NCBI GenBank assembly: GCA_963728445.1
Contig: CAVSJO010000006.1
Location: 868,001 to 932,000, forward strand
Direction of reading: 5' to 3'
Length of the DNA stretch: 64,000 nucleotides
DNA from: CAVSJO01 sp963728445
Lineage (GTDB): Bacteria; Gemmatimonadota; Gemmatimonadetes; Longimicrobiales; RSA9
Position 1 is the first letter of the stretch. Each line of letters opens with the position of its first letter. A program made the position numbers and the translations under genes. This document shows, piece after piece, positions 7,561 through 16,095 of this stretch. The notes below the pieces were generated by a model. It was not told the origin of the DNA. It searched no databases and saw only the letters and a list, made by a program, of their open reading frames with translations.

Positions 7561-10007
7561 TGGACGATCTGCGGTATGCGGCCCGGCTGCTGCTGCGCAG
7601 CCCCGGCTTCACCCTCGTCGCCGTGGCGACGCTGGCGCTGGGGATCGGTGCCAACACGACGATCTTCGGCGTCGTCGACTCGCTGCTCCTGCGGCCGCCG
7701 GCCCGCGTCGCGGAGCCGGACCGCCTCGTCTGGCTGTGGACGAGCGACTTCAGCGGACCGCCGTACGGCGCCTCGTCGTATCCGGACTACGAGGAGTTCG
7801 CGAAGCAGACCGACGTGCTGAGCGGCGTGGCCGCGTTCACGCCGAAGCCGGCGAACCTGGTGCGGGGCGGGGAGACGCGCCGCCTCATGACGGAGCTGGT
7901 GTCCGGGAACTACTTCGACGTGCTCGGCGTCCGGCCCGTTCTGGGCCGCTTCTTCGCCGCCGACGAAGGCAAGCCCGGCGAGCCCGTGCCGGTGACCGTC
8001 CTCAGCTACGCCCTCTGGCAGGGCGCCTTCGGAGGGGATCCAGGAGTGGTCGGTCGGACCGTCCAGCTCGGCGCCTCGGAGTTCACGGTCGTCGGCGTGG
8101 CGCCGGAAGGATACCGCGGGGGGCTGCCCATCCTGCAGGTCGACGCGTGGGTGCCGGTCACGGCGGAGGCGCTGCTCTCCGGTGGCAACGACTACGTCGG
8201 GCAGCGGGGCAACCGAGGCCTGATGATCGTCGGCCGGCTGCGCGACGGCGTCGGCCTCGCAGCGGCGCGCTCCCGATTCGACGTCGTCGCCTCCCGCCTC
8301 CACGCCGCCTATCCCGCCGCGTGGACGGACGTGAAGGAGCAGGGCCGACGCATCACCGTCATGCCGGAGAAGGAGGCGCGCATCCCGCCGATGGTCCGGG
8401 GCCCCGCCCTCGGATTTCTCGCCCTGCTCGGCGGCGTGGTGATCCTCGTGCTGCTCATCTGCTGCGCGAACGTGGCGGGTCTCCTCGTCGCCCGGGCCGC
8501 GGCGCGATCCAGGGAGATCGCGGTGCGGCTCTCCCTGGGCGCGTCCCGGCGCCGGCTCGTGCGCCAGCTCCTCACGGAGAGCGCGCTGCTCGCTCTCCTC
8601 GGCGGATCGGCAGGCATAGCCATCGCGTACGGGACGGCCGACCTGCTGGCGCGTTTCCAGCCGCCGCTGCCGGTGTCGGTCCACCTCGACGCGCGGCCCG
8701 ACTCGGCAGTCCTCGCCTTCGCGCTCCTGATCACGCTGGGCACGAGCCTCGTGTTCGGGCTGCTGCCGGCGCTGCAGGCGACGCGGCCCGGCACCGCCGA
8801 CGCGCTGAAGGACGCCGCCGGCGCCGGCGAGTCCCGCGGCCGGGCCCGCCTGCGACGGGCGCTCGTCGTCGCGCAGGTCGCCGTCTCCGTCGTGCTGCTC
8901 GCCGGCGCCGCGCTCTTCGTGCGCAGCCTCCAGGCGGCGCAGGACGTGGATCCGGGGCTCGACCCCAGCGGCGTCATCGTCGCCTCCATGGACCTGACGA
9001 CGCAGGGCTACGACGATGCGCGGCGCGAGCAGTTCTACGATCAGCTGAAGACTCGGCTCGCGGCGCTGCCGGGCGTCACGGGCGTGGCGCTGGCGAAGGA
9101 CGTGCCCCTCGGCCTGGGCGGCGGCCGCACGGGTACGGGCGTCGCCGGGTACCAGCCCGCGCCGGGCGAGGACATGGAGTTCCACTACAACATCGTGGGC
9201 CCGGACTACTTCGACGTGCTCCACGTGCCCGTCGTTCGGGGCCGTGGCTTTACGCCGGCTGACCGGGCCGGATCGCAGAACGTGGTCGTCGTGAACGAGA
9301 CGTTCGCGCGCCGGTTCTGGCCCGGCGAGGACCCCGTCGGCAAGCGGCTGACGCACTTCAGCGGACTCGAGGATCTGCAGGTGGTGGGCGTCGCCCGCGA
9401 CGGCAAGTACACGAGCCTGGGCGAGGACCCGACGCCGTACGTCTACGGCGCGTACCTCCAGGAGCCGAGAGACATGGTGGTCCACGTCCGGACGTCCGGC
9501 GACCCCGGGGATCTGATCCCCCTGGTGCGCCGAGAGGTCCGGACGCTGGATCCCCGGCTCCCGATCCTGACGCTGCAGCCGATGGAGGAGGTGATGGCGG
9601 TGTCGCTTCTTCCCCAGCGTATCGGTGCGGCCGCGCTGGGCCTCTTCGCGGGGCTCGCGCTCCTCCTCTCGACGGTGGGCCTCTACGGCGTCGTCGCGTA
9701 CTCCGTCAGCCGGCGGACGCGGGAGATCGGCGTCCGCGTGGCGCTGGGCGCTGGCGCCCGGGACGTCGTCGGCCTCGTCGTCCGGCAGGGCCTCGGCGTC
9801 ACCGCCGTCGGGCTCGGCCTCGGACTCGTCGTCGCCGCGGGACTGGCAACGCTCGCCGGCGGATTCCTGTTCGGCGTTCCGCCCGTCGACCCGCTGGCGT
9901 ACGCCGCCGTGATTCTGACGCTCCTGGCCGCCGCCGCGGTCGCTTCCATCCTCCCTGCCCGGCGGGCCGCGCGCGTGGACCCGGCGAGCGCCATCCGCCA
10001 CGAGTGA
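7548..10007 (+). CDS. ABC transporter permease, ADOP type (copy 2)
   Basis: Second duplicated FtsX-type permease (819 aa from ATG 7548; six residues longer from 7530). It starts with an amphipathic MRSVLDDLRYAARLLLRSPG and a first helix (LVAVATLALGIGANTTIFGVV). The internal FtsX core carries REIAVRLSLGASRRRLVRQL, and the C-terminal core carries REIGVRVALGAGARDVV, ending ARRAARVDPASAIRHE. No nucleotide-binding motifs are present. The start codon lies 22 nt after copy 1. Its stop overlaps the GTG start of copy 3 (GTGA), indicating translational coupling and probably fixed subunit ratios. Confidence 0.92.
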   Translation: MRSVLDDLRYAARLLLRSPGFTLVAVATLALGIGANTTIFGVVDSLLLRPPARVAEPDRLVWLWTSDFSGPPYGASSYPDYEEFAKQTDVLSGVAAFTPKPANLVRGGETRRLMTELVSGNYFDVLGVRPVLGRFFAADEGKPGEPVPVTVLSYALWQGAFGGDPGVVGRTVQLGASEFTVVGVAPEGYRGGLPILQVDAWVPVTAEALLSGGNDYVGQRGNRGLMIVGRLRDGVGLAAARSRFDVVASRLHAAYPAAWTDVKEQGRRITVMPEKEARIPPMVRGPALGFLALLGGVVILVLLICCANVAGLLVARAAARSREIAVRLSLGASRRRLVRQLLTESALLALLGGSAGIAIAYGTADLLARFQPPLPVSVHLDARPDSAVLAFALLITLGTSLVFGLLPALQATRPGTADALKDAAGAGESRGRARLRRALVVAQVAVSVVLLAGAALFVRSLQAAQDVDPGLDPSGVIVASMDLTTQGYDDARREQFYDQLKTRLAALPGVTGVALAKDVPLGLGGGRTGTGVAGYQPAPGEDMEFHYNIVGPDYFDVLHVPVVRGRGFTPADRAGSQNVVVVNETFARRFWPGEDPVGKRLTHFSGLEDLQVVGVARDGKYTSLGEDPTPYVYGAYLQEPRDMVVHVRTSGDPGDLIPLVRREVRTLDPRLPILTLQPMEEVMAVSLLPQRIGAAALGLFAGLALLLSTVGLYGVVAYSVSRRTREIGVRVALGAGARDVVGLVVRQGLGVTAVGLGLGLVVAAGLATLAGGFLFGVPPVDPLAYAAVILTLLAAAAVASILPARRAARVDPASAIRHE

Positions 10008-12442
10008 CCATGATCGACTCCAGCCTCCGCTCCATCCGGCAGGCCATTCGCTCTCTGGGACGTAGCCCGGGCTACGCGGCGACCTGCGTGCTCACGCTGG
10101 CCCTCGGCATCGGGGCGACGGTCACGATCTTCGCGGTCGTCGACGCGGTCCTGCTGCGGCCCTTGCCGTACCCCTCGCCGGATGACCTCGTGCGGGTGAC
10201 GAGCGAGGCGCGCGGAGGCCTGTCGACGATGTCGCCGCCGGACTTCGAGGACATGCGCGCCGGCGGTCATTCGATTCGCTCGATGGCGGCCTACCACTAC
10301 ACGCACCTCACGCTGTCGGGCACGGGCGACCCGGAGCGCATCACGGCGGCCCGGGCGACGCCCGGTCTCATGGCCACGCTCGGTGTGGCGCCGGCCGTGG
10401 GCCGCGACTTCGGCGAGCAGGACGCCGTCGACGGCGGTGCCCACGTCGTACTCCTCTCCGACGCGCTCTGGCAGCGCCGGTTCGGTGCGGATCCCGGCGT
10501 CGTCGGCCGGGACATTCGCGTGAACGGCGAGCCCTACGTCGTCGCGGGCGTGATGCCGCCGGGCTTCGCGTTCCCTGCGGAAGCGCAGGCGTGGGTGCCC
10601 CTGGGCTTCACGGAGGACGACCTCACTACGCAGCGCGGCGCCCACTACCTGACGGTCGTCGGGCGCCTCGCGCCGGGCGCGACCGCGGCTTCCGCGGAGC
10701 GGGACCTGGACGTCATCGCAGCCCGGCTGGCCGCGGACTTTCCGGACACGAACGCACAGGAAGGCGCGGCAGTGCGCCCGCTGCAGGTGGCGCTCGTCGG
10801 CGACGTGACGACGCGGCTCTGGATCCTCTTCGCGGCCGTTGCGCTTCTGCTGCTCATCGCCAGCGCGAACGTGGCGAGCCTGACCCTCGCCCGTGCCCTG
10901 GACCGCGGTCGCGACGTCGCCGTTCGCGCGGCACTCGGCGCCGGGCGCGCCCGCGTGGTGTGGGAGCGTATCATGGAGACGGTAGTGCTTGCCCTCGGCG
11001 CCGGGCTCCTGGGCGCGCTGCTCGCCGTCTGGGCGCTCCAGGCGCTCGTGGTCGCGGAGGCGGACCGCATCCCGCGTCTCGCCGCCGCCGCCATCGACCT
11101 GCGCGTCCTCGGCTTCGCGGTCGGCGTGTCCCTGCTCACCGGCCTGGTGGCGGGGGCGTACCCCGCGTTCCGACTCACGCGACTCCAGGGCCTTTCCGAG
11201 CGCCTGGCCGAGGGCGGCCGCGGCCGGACCGAGACGCGCGGTGGCGCCCGGATGCGCTCCCTCCTCGTCGCCGGCGAGACGGCCCTCGCCCTCGTGCTCC
11301 TGGTCGGCGCCGGTCTGCTCGGGCGCTCGCTGGCGAAGCTCGGCGCCGTCGAGCCCGGCTTCCGCACGGAGGGCGTTCTGACGTTCGACCTGTCGCTGCC
11401 GGAGTCACGCTACACGGACCCGGCGCGCGTCCAGGCGTTCTACGACGGCCTGATCGAGCGCGTGGCCGCCATTCCGGGCGTGCAGGACGCGGGCGCCGTC
11501 GCCGGCCTGCCGCTGACCGACTACTACTACAGCATCTCGGTGGAGCGGCTCGATGGTGGCCCGGCCTACGACGAGCCGGTGAACGCGAAGAGCGTCCAGG
11601 TGCGCGTGGCGACGCCGGGCTACTTCCGTGCCCTTGGGCTGCGCCTGCGCGCCGGCCGCTTCCTCGACGGGACGGACCGGGACGGGGCGCCGAACGCCGT
11701 AGTCGTGAACGAGTCTGCGGCGAAGCTGCTCTGGCCGGGCGAGAGCGCGGTGGGCCACTCGATGGAGCTCGGAACGTCACTGGGCCTCGGCCGAGGCCGG
11801 GTCGGCGGGACCGTCGTCGGGGTCGTCGGAGACGCGCGGGAGTACGGTCCGGCCGAGGTCCCGAGGCCCGAGGTGTTCGCCGCCCACGCCCAGTTCCCCG
11901 TGGAGGACATGACCCTGACGGTACACACGGCCGGCAACCCTTCGAGCCTGCTTCCGGCCATCCGCGCCCGCGTTCGGCAGCTGGACCCCGAGCTTCCGCT
12001 CTCCGACGTCGCCACGGTCGACCAGCTCGTCCGGGAAAGCCTGGGACAGAGCCGGTTCTATTCACTCATGCTGGGGCTCTTCGCCGGGCTGGCCGTGCTG
12101 CTCTCGGCCATCGGCATCTACGGCATCACCGCCTACGCCGTCAGCCGCCGCACGCGGGAGGTGGGCATCCGGATGGCGCTCGGCGCCGGCCCCGCGGCCG
12201 TCCGGCGCCTGCTCCTCGGCGGCGGCCTGATGCTGGCCGGCCTCGGAATCACCGCCGGGCTGGCGGTCTCCGTCCTCCTTTCCCGTTTCCTCGCCGGGCT
12301 CCTGTACGCAATGAGCCCGACGGACCCCGTGACCCTGCTCGGGACGGCGACGCTGCTCAGCGCCGTCGCCTGGCTCGCATCCTGGATTCCGGCCCGGCGC
12401 GCCGCACGCGTCGATCCGGCCATCGCGCTGCGTGAGGAGTGA
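10004..12442 (+). CDS. ABC transporter permease, ADOP type (copy 3)
   Basis: Third duplicated FtsX-type permease (812 aa). It has the same layout as copies 1 and 2: TM1 in YAATCVLTLALGIGATVTIFAVV, first periplasmic domain, FtsX core with RDVAVRAALGAGRARVV, second periplasmic domain, and a C-terminal FtsX core with REVGIRMALGAGPAAV, ending ARRAARVDPAIALREE. The start is GTG 10004, overlapping the previous stop by 4 nt; ATG 10010 is an alternative. Sequence divergence in the periplasmic domains relative to the other copies suggests heteromeric assembly or distinct cargo (inference). Confidence 0.92.
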   Translation: MTMIDSSLRSIRQAIRSLGRSPGYAATCVLTLALGIGATVTIFAVVDAVLLRPLPYPSPDDLVRVTSEARGGLSTMSPPDFEDMRAGGHSIRSMAAYHYTHLTLSGTGDPERITAARATPGLMATLGVAPAVGRDFGEQDAVDGGAHVVLLSDALWQRRFGADPGVVGRDIRVNGEPYVVAGVMPPGFAFPAEAQAWVPLGFTEDDLTTQRGAHYLTVVGRLAPGATAASAERDLDVIAARLAADFPDTNAQEGAAVRPLQVALVGDVTTRLWILFAAVALLLLIASANVASLTLARALDRGRDVAVRAALGAGRARVVWERIMETVVLALGAGLLGALLAVWALQALVVAEADRIPRLAAAAIDLRVLGFAVGVSLLTGLVAGAYPAFRLTRLQGLSERLAEGGRGRTETRGGARMRSLLVAGETALALVLLVGAGLLGRSLAKLGAVEPGFRTEGVLTFDLSLPESRYTDPARVQAFYDGLIERVAAIPGVQDAGAVAGLPLTDYYYSISVERLDGGPAYDEPVNAKSVQVRVATPGYFRALGLRLRAGRFLDGTDRDGAPNAVVVNESAAKLLWPGESAVGHSMELGTSLGLGRGRVGGTVVGVVGDAREYGPAEVPRPEVFAAHAQFPVEDMTLTVHTAGNPSSLLPAIRARVRQLDPELPLSDVATVDQLVRESLGQSRFYSLMLGLFAGLAVLLSAIGIYGITAYAVSRRTREVGIRMALGAGPAAVRRLLLGGGLMLAGLGITAGLAVSVLLSRFLAGLLYAMSPTDPVTLLGTATLLSAVAWLASWIPARRAARVDPAIALREE

Positions 12443-12448
12443 CATCGC

Positions 12449-13144
12449 ATGATCCGGCTGAAGAACGTCGAACGGTACTACGACTCGAAGGCGGGCCGAA
12501 CGTGGGTGCTGCGAAACGTCACGCTCGACGTCGAGCAGGGCGAGTTCGTGACGGTCATGGGCCCGTCCGGGGCGGGAAAGACCACCCTGCTCAGCATCCT
12601 CGGGATGCTCGATCACGCATGGAACGGCGAGTACTGGCTCGCCCGCGAGGCGGTGCACGCGCTGAAGCCGAAGCATCGGGCCGTGCTGGGCCGGGAGAAC
12701 GTGGGCTTCGTCTTCCAGCAGTACCACCTGCTGGACGACCTCACCGTGGCCGAGAACCTCGAGGTCCCGCTCTCGTACCGCGACTATCCCCGGTCCGAAC
12801 GCCAGGCCCGCGTCGCCGACACCCTCGACCGCTTCGGCATCGTCGGCAAGAAGGACCTCTTTCCGAGCCAGCTTTCCGGTGGCCAGCAGCAGCTCGTCGG
12901 CGTCGCGCGCGCCATCATCGCGGAACCGAAGCTCATCCTCGCCGACGAGCCGACCGGCAACCTGCACTCGTCCCAGAGCCACGAGATCATGGAGCTGTTC
13001 CGCACGCTGAACGATCAGGGCACGACCATCATCCAGGTGACGCACTCCGAAGAGATGGCGGCGTACGGCCGCCGCATCATCGAGCTCAAGGACGGCTGGG
13101 TGGTGGACGACCGAAGCGCGCTGCGCGCGGGCACCGCGCCGTAG
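12449..13144 (+). CDS. ABC transporter ATPase, variant with His in the D-loop position
   Basis: Second nucleotide-binding protein of the cluster (231 aa). Walker A (GPSGAGKTT), Q-loop (FVFQQYH), Walker B (LILADEPTGN) and switch His (VTHSEE) are intact. The signature reads LSGGQQQLVGVARA, with Leu where family members usually have Arg. The residue after GNL is His (GNLHSSQS) instead of the usual Asp of the D-loop. Both changes could alter how the two ATP sites communicate. I recall similar NLHS ATPases beside ADOP permeases in Acidobacteria-like genomes, but cannot verify that here. The RBS GAGGAG (12434-12439) lies 9 nt from the ATG. It follows copy 3 by 6 nt. Confidence 0.92.
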   Translation: MIRLKNVERYYDSKAGRTWVLRNVTLDVEQGEFVTVMGPSGAGKTTLLSILGMLDHAWNGEYWLAREAVHALKPKHRAVLGRENVGFVFQQYHLLDDLTVAENLEVPLSYRDYPRSERQARVADTLDRFGIVGKKDLFPSQLSGGQQQLVGVARAIIAEPKLILADEPTGNLHSSQSHEIMELFRTLNDQGTTIIQVTHSEEMAAYGRRIIELKDGWVVDDRSALRAGTAP

Positions 13145-13499
13145 GCGCGGGGCACCGCGGCTGCGCCGCGGGGCACGGCCCCTCCAGGGCCGGGCACCGC
13201 CCTCCGGGCGGGGGTTCCGGGCGCTGCGCGCCCGGGGGGCGCGGGCCTGCGGCCGCGCCGATGCGGCCGAAGGCCGGGTTCCGTGCCCTCGCGGGCACGG
13301 GGCCGTGGCGGCGGGGCTGTCCCCGGCCCCGCGCCCGGACGGGCGCGGAACCCGCGCGAAAGCGCGCAGCCGTTTCCCCGCCGCGCAGCGGCGGAACCCC
13401 CGCCCGGAGGGCGGTGCCCCGCCGCAGGCGGTGACCGGCCCCTCTGGGGCCGTGCCCCGGCCGAAGGCCGGTGCCCCGCGCCAACGGCGCGGCGCTCAC
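13145..13499. repeat. Array of about 15 GC-rich hairpins with overall two-fold symmetry
   Basis: The gap between the second ATPase and the fourth permease is an almost uninterrupted chain of perfect short stem-loops. Examples are 13155-13171 (7-bp stem, loop TGC), 13197-13211 (6 bp, TCC), 13217-13235 (8 bp, TGC), 13281-13300 (8 bp, TCGC), 13378-13394 (7 bp, GCA), 13400-13414 (6 bp, GGA), 13436-13452 (7 bp, TCT), 13457-13471 (6 bp, GAA) and 13477-13491 (6 bp, AAC). Units are joined by GGGCAC/GGTTCC in the left half and by the reverse complements GGTGCCC/GGAACC in the right half. Bases 13192-13218 and 13393-13419 are a perfect 27-bp inverted repeat, so the array as a whole is also palindromic. 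No protein-like frame was recognised in it. Role unknown: REP-like element, mRNA stabiliser or attenuator. Confidence 0.9.
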
Positions 13500-13511
13500 A
13501 CGGAGACACGC

Positions 13512-16004
13512 ATGCTCGATCTGACATCCTCGCTTCGCCATGCGGCGCGTCGGCTCCGCCGCGCGCCCGGGTTCACGGCGGTCGCCGTGATCACGCTCGG
13601 GCTCGGGATCGGTGCGACGACCGCTCTGTTCAGCGCGGTCGACTCCGTGCTGCTCCGCGGGCTGCCGTTCCCGCACCCGGACCGGCTGGCGGTCGTCAGC
13701 CTCGTGCACGCGGAGGGAGGTGGCGCTGCGCCCGACACGGTGCCGTTCTGGTCGTGGCCGAAGTACGAGGCGATGTCGCGGGCGACGTCGGGCGTGTTCA
13801 CGCGAACGGCGGCGTTCTTCGACGCCGACATGAGCGTGACGGGCACCGACCGCGCGGAGCGCGTCTCGGTGGAGCTGGTCACGCCGTCCTACTTTCCGCT
13901 CCTCGGCGTCAGGGCGGGGCGCGGCCGCGTGTTCGACGAATCGGAGGGCGCGGGTGGCGGTGCGCCCGTCGTCGTGCTCGGCCACGATTTCTGGGCTCGA
14001 CGCTTCGCCTCGGATCCCGGCGTTCTCGGCCGCACGATCCATCTCGACGGCGTCGAGCTGACGATCGTCGGCGTGGCGCCGGAGGGCTTCCACGGCCTGA
14101 CCGGCGGCGCGGACGCGTGGGTGCCGCTGCCGATGGTCAGCACCTTCACGTATCCCGGATTCCTGGACGAGGACTGGTCACTCACAATGGGCGCCGTCGG
14201 GCGGTTGAAGGACGGCGTCGGGCTCGAAGTGGCGCGTGCTGCCGTGCAGTCGTACGGACGCACAATCGAGGCGCCGAAGCTGCCCGGCGGTGCCGACCGG
14301 TCCACGTGGGAGGCGACGACGTATCGCCTCGACGCGCATCGGGTGGATCCGGTGCTGCGGCGGGCGATGCTCGTGCTCCTCGGCGCGGTCGCCTTCGTGC
14401 TCCTCATCGTGTGCGCCAACGTGGCGAACCTGCTCCTCGCCCGGGGGGCGGGACGGCGGCGCGAGATCGCGGTCCGTCAGGCCCTCGGCGCCTCCCGGGC
14501 GCGGCTGGTCGCGCAGGTCCTGACGGAGAGCGTCGTCCTCGCCGCATGCGGGGGCGTTCTCGGCCTGCTCGTCGCCTACTGGGGCGTCGCTCTGCTGTCG
14601 GCCGCGGGCGGCGCGATGGTGGCCGCCGCCGGGCCGAGCCTCATGCACCTCATGGACTTCGGCGCCATCACCGTCGACGTCCGGGTACTGGCGTTCACGG
14701 CCGGCGTCTCGATTCTCACGGGCCTGCTCTTCGGACTGCTGCCGGCGCTGCAGGCGACGCGCACCGCGGTGGCGACGTCGCTCAAGGAAGGCTCCGGTGC
14801 GTCTTCCGCCGGCGCGGGCTCGGGGCGGGCCGGTGGACGGAACGCCCTCGTCGTGGCCGAGGTGGCCCTGGCCCTGGTGCTGCTCGCCGGAGCGGGCCTC
14901 ATGCTCCGCAGCTTCGCCCGGCTCCGTGGCATCGACCCCGGCTTCCGGGCGGACCACGTCCTGACGTTTCGGCTCGATCCGCCGCGCACGGCCTTCAGCC
15001 GCGCGGACGCGCCCGCGTTCTATTCCCGCCTCACCGACCGGCTCGGGGAGCTGCCGGGCGTGCGCGCCGCGGCCGTCGGCACGTGCACGCCCCTCTCGAG
15101 CCGCTGCAACGGCACCATCGTGGCCCGCGTCGACGGCCGCGAGCTTGAGCGCGGTCCGGACATGGGCGTGCACTACGTCGGCGCCAAGTACTTCGAAGCG
15201 CTTCGGATCCCGGTGCTGCGAGGTCGCGGCTTCACGGACGGCGATCGCCAGGGCGCGCCGATGGTCGTCGTGGTGAACGCGGCCGCGGCAAGGAAGCTCT
15301 TCCCCGGCGAGGATGCGGTCGGTCACCGGATGGGGCTGTGGGTCGGCGCCTTCCGGGACTCGGCCCAGGCCGAGATCGTCGGCGTCGTCGGGGATGTGAA
15401 GTACGGCGCCCCCACGGACGAGGCGCAGCCCCAGACCTATGTCCCGGCCGCCCAGTACTCGAACACCGGAACGTTCGTCTTCCTGCGTACGGCCGGCGAT
15501 CCCCGAAACGTCGCCGCCGCGGCCCGCGACGTCGTGCGCCGGGCGAACCCGGATCTGGCCGTCTTCGACGTGAAGACCATGGCCCAGCGCGCCGGGGACG
15601 TCCTGGCCCGGCAGCGCTTCAGCGCCCTCCTGCTCGGCCTCTTCGCCGGACTCGCCGTGCTTCTCGCCGCCGTCGGACTCTACGGGGTGCTGGCGTATTC
15701 CGTTGCCGCCCGGACGCGAGAGCTCGGCATCCGCATCGCCCTGGGAGCCCGTGCCCGGGACGTACTGACGCTGGTGGTCGGGCAGGGCGCACGGCTCGTA
15801 GGCGTGGGACTCGGCGTGGGTCTCGTCGCGGCGCTGCTCCTCACCCGCGTGCTCGGCGCGCTGCTCTACGACACGCCGGCGACGGAGCCGGCCACGTTCG
15901 CGGCCGTCCTCGCCCTCCTCGCCGCCGTCGGCCTCGCCGCCGCCTGGATTCCCGCGCAGCGCGCCGCCCGCGTGCAGCCGACCACCGCTCTGCGGGAGGA
16001 GTAG
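13512..16004 (+). CDS. ABC transporter permease, ADOP type (copy 4)
   Basis: Fourth duplicated FtsX-type permease (830 aa), set apart from the first three by the second ATPase and the hairpin array. The ATG at 13512 is chosen: GGAG lies at 13502-13505, and the protein then begins like its paralogues (MLDLTSSLRHAARRLRRAPG, then AVAVITLGLGIGATTALFSAVDSVLL). The FtsX cores carry REIAVRQALGASRARLV and RELGIRIALGARARDVL, ending AQRAARVQPTTALREE. It is followed after 91 nt by the regulator gene. Its separate position raises the possibility that it pairs specifically with the variant ATPase (inference). Confidence 0.92.
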   Translation: MLDLTSSLRHAARRLRRAPGFTAVAVITLGLGIGATTALFSAVDSVLLRGLPFPHPDRLAVVSLVHAEGGGAAPDTVPFWSWPKYEAMSRATSGVFTRTAAFFDADMSVTGTDRAERVSVELVTPSYFPLLGVRAGRGRVFDESEGAGGGAPVVVLGHDFWARRFASDPGVLGRTIHLDGVELTIVGVAPEGFHGLTGGADAWVPLPMVSTFTYPGFLDEDWSLTMGAVGRLKDGVGLEVARAAVQSYGRTIEAPKLPGGADRSTWEATTYRLDAHRVDPVLRRAMLVLLGAVAFVLLIVCANVANLLLARGAGRRREIAVRQALGASRARLVAQVLTESVVLAACGGVLGLLVAYWGVALLSAAGGAMVAAAGPSLMHLMDFGAITVDVRVLAFTAGVSILTGLLFGLLPALQATRTAVATSLKEGSGASSAGAGSGRAGGRNALVVAEVALALVLLAGAGLMLRSFARLRGIDPGFRADHVLTFRLDPPRTAFSRADAPAFYSRLTDRLGELPGVRAAAVGTCTPLSSRCNGTIVARVDGRELERGPDMGVHYVGAKYFEALRIPVLRGRGFTDGDRQGAPMVVVVNAAAARKLFPGEDAVGHRMGLWVGAFRDSAQAEIVGVVGDVKYGAPTDEAQPQTYVPAAQYSNTGTFVFLRTAGDPRNVAAAARDVVRRANPDLAVFDVKTMAQRAGDVLARQRFSALLLGLFAGLAVLLAAVGLYGVLAYSVAARTRELGIRIALGARARDVLTLVVGQGARLVGVGLGVGLVAALLLTRVLGALLYDTPATEPATFAAVLALLAAVGLAAAWIPAQRAARVQPTTALREE

Positions 16005-16095
16005 AAGAGCCCCGCGCGCGCGCCGCGCCGGGCACCGCCGCGTTGGCGCCGAGTCCGCCCACCCCTAGATTTCGCAGAGCTACCACCCACAGCCC

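Noticed and set aside
4205..7657. Very long antisense open frame opposite the first permease gene
   Set aside because: It is low-complexity Arg/His/Gly/Ala-rich with no family motif and mirrors the GC-rich codon positions of the permease. Similar artefact frames run opposite most large genes (for example 7401-10001, 31165-33387, 34512-36239, 48998-51814).
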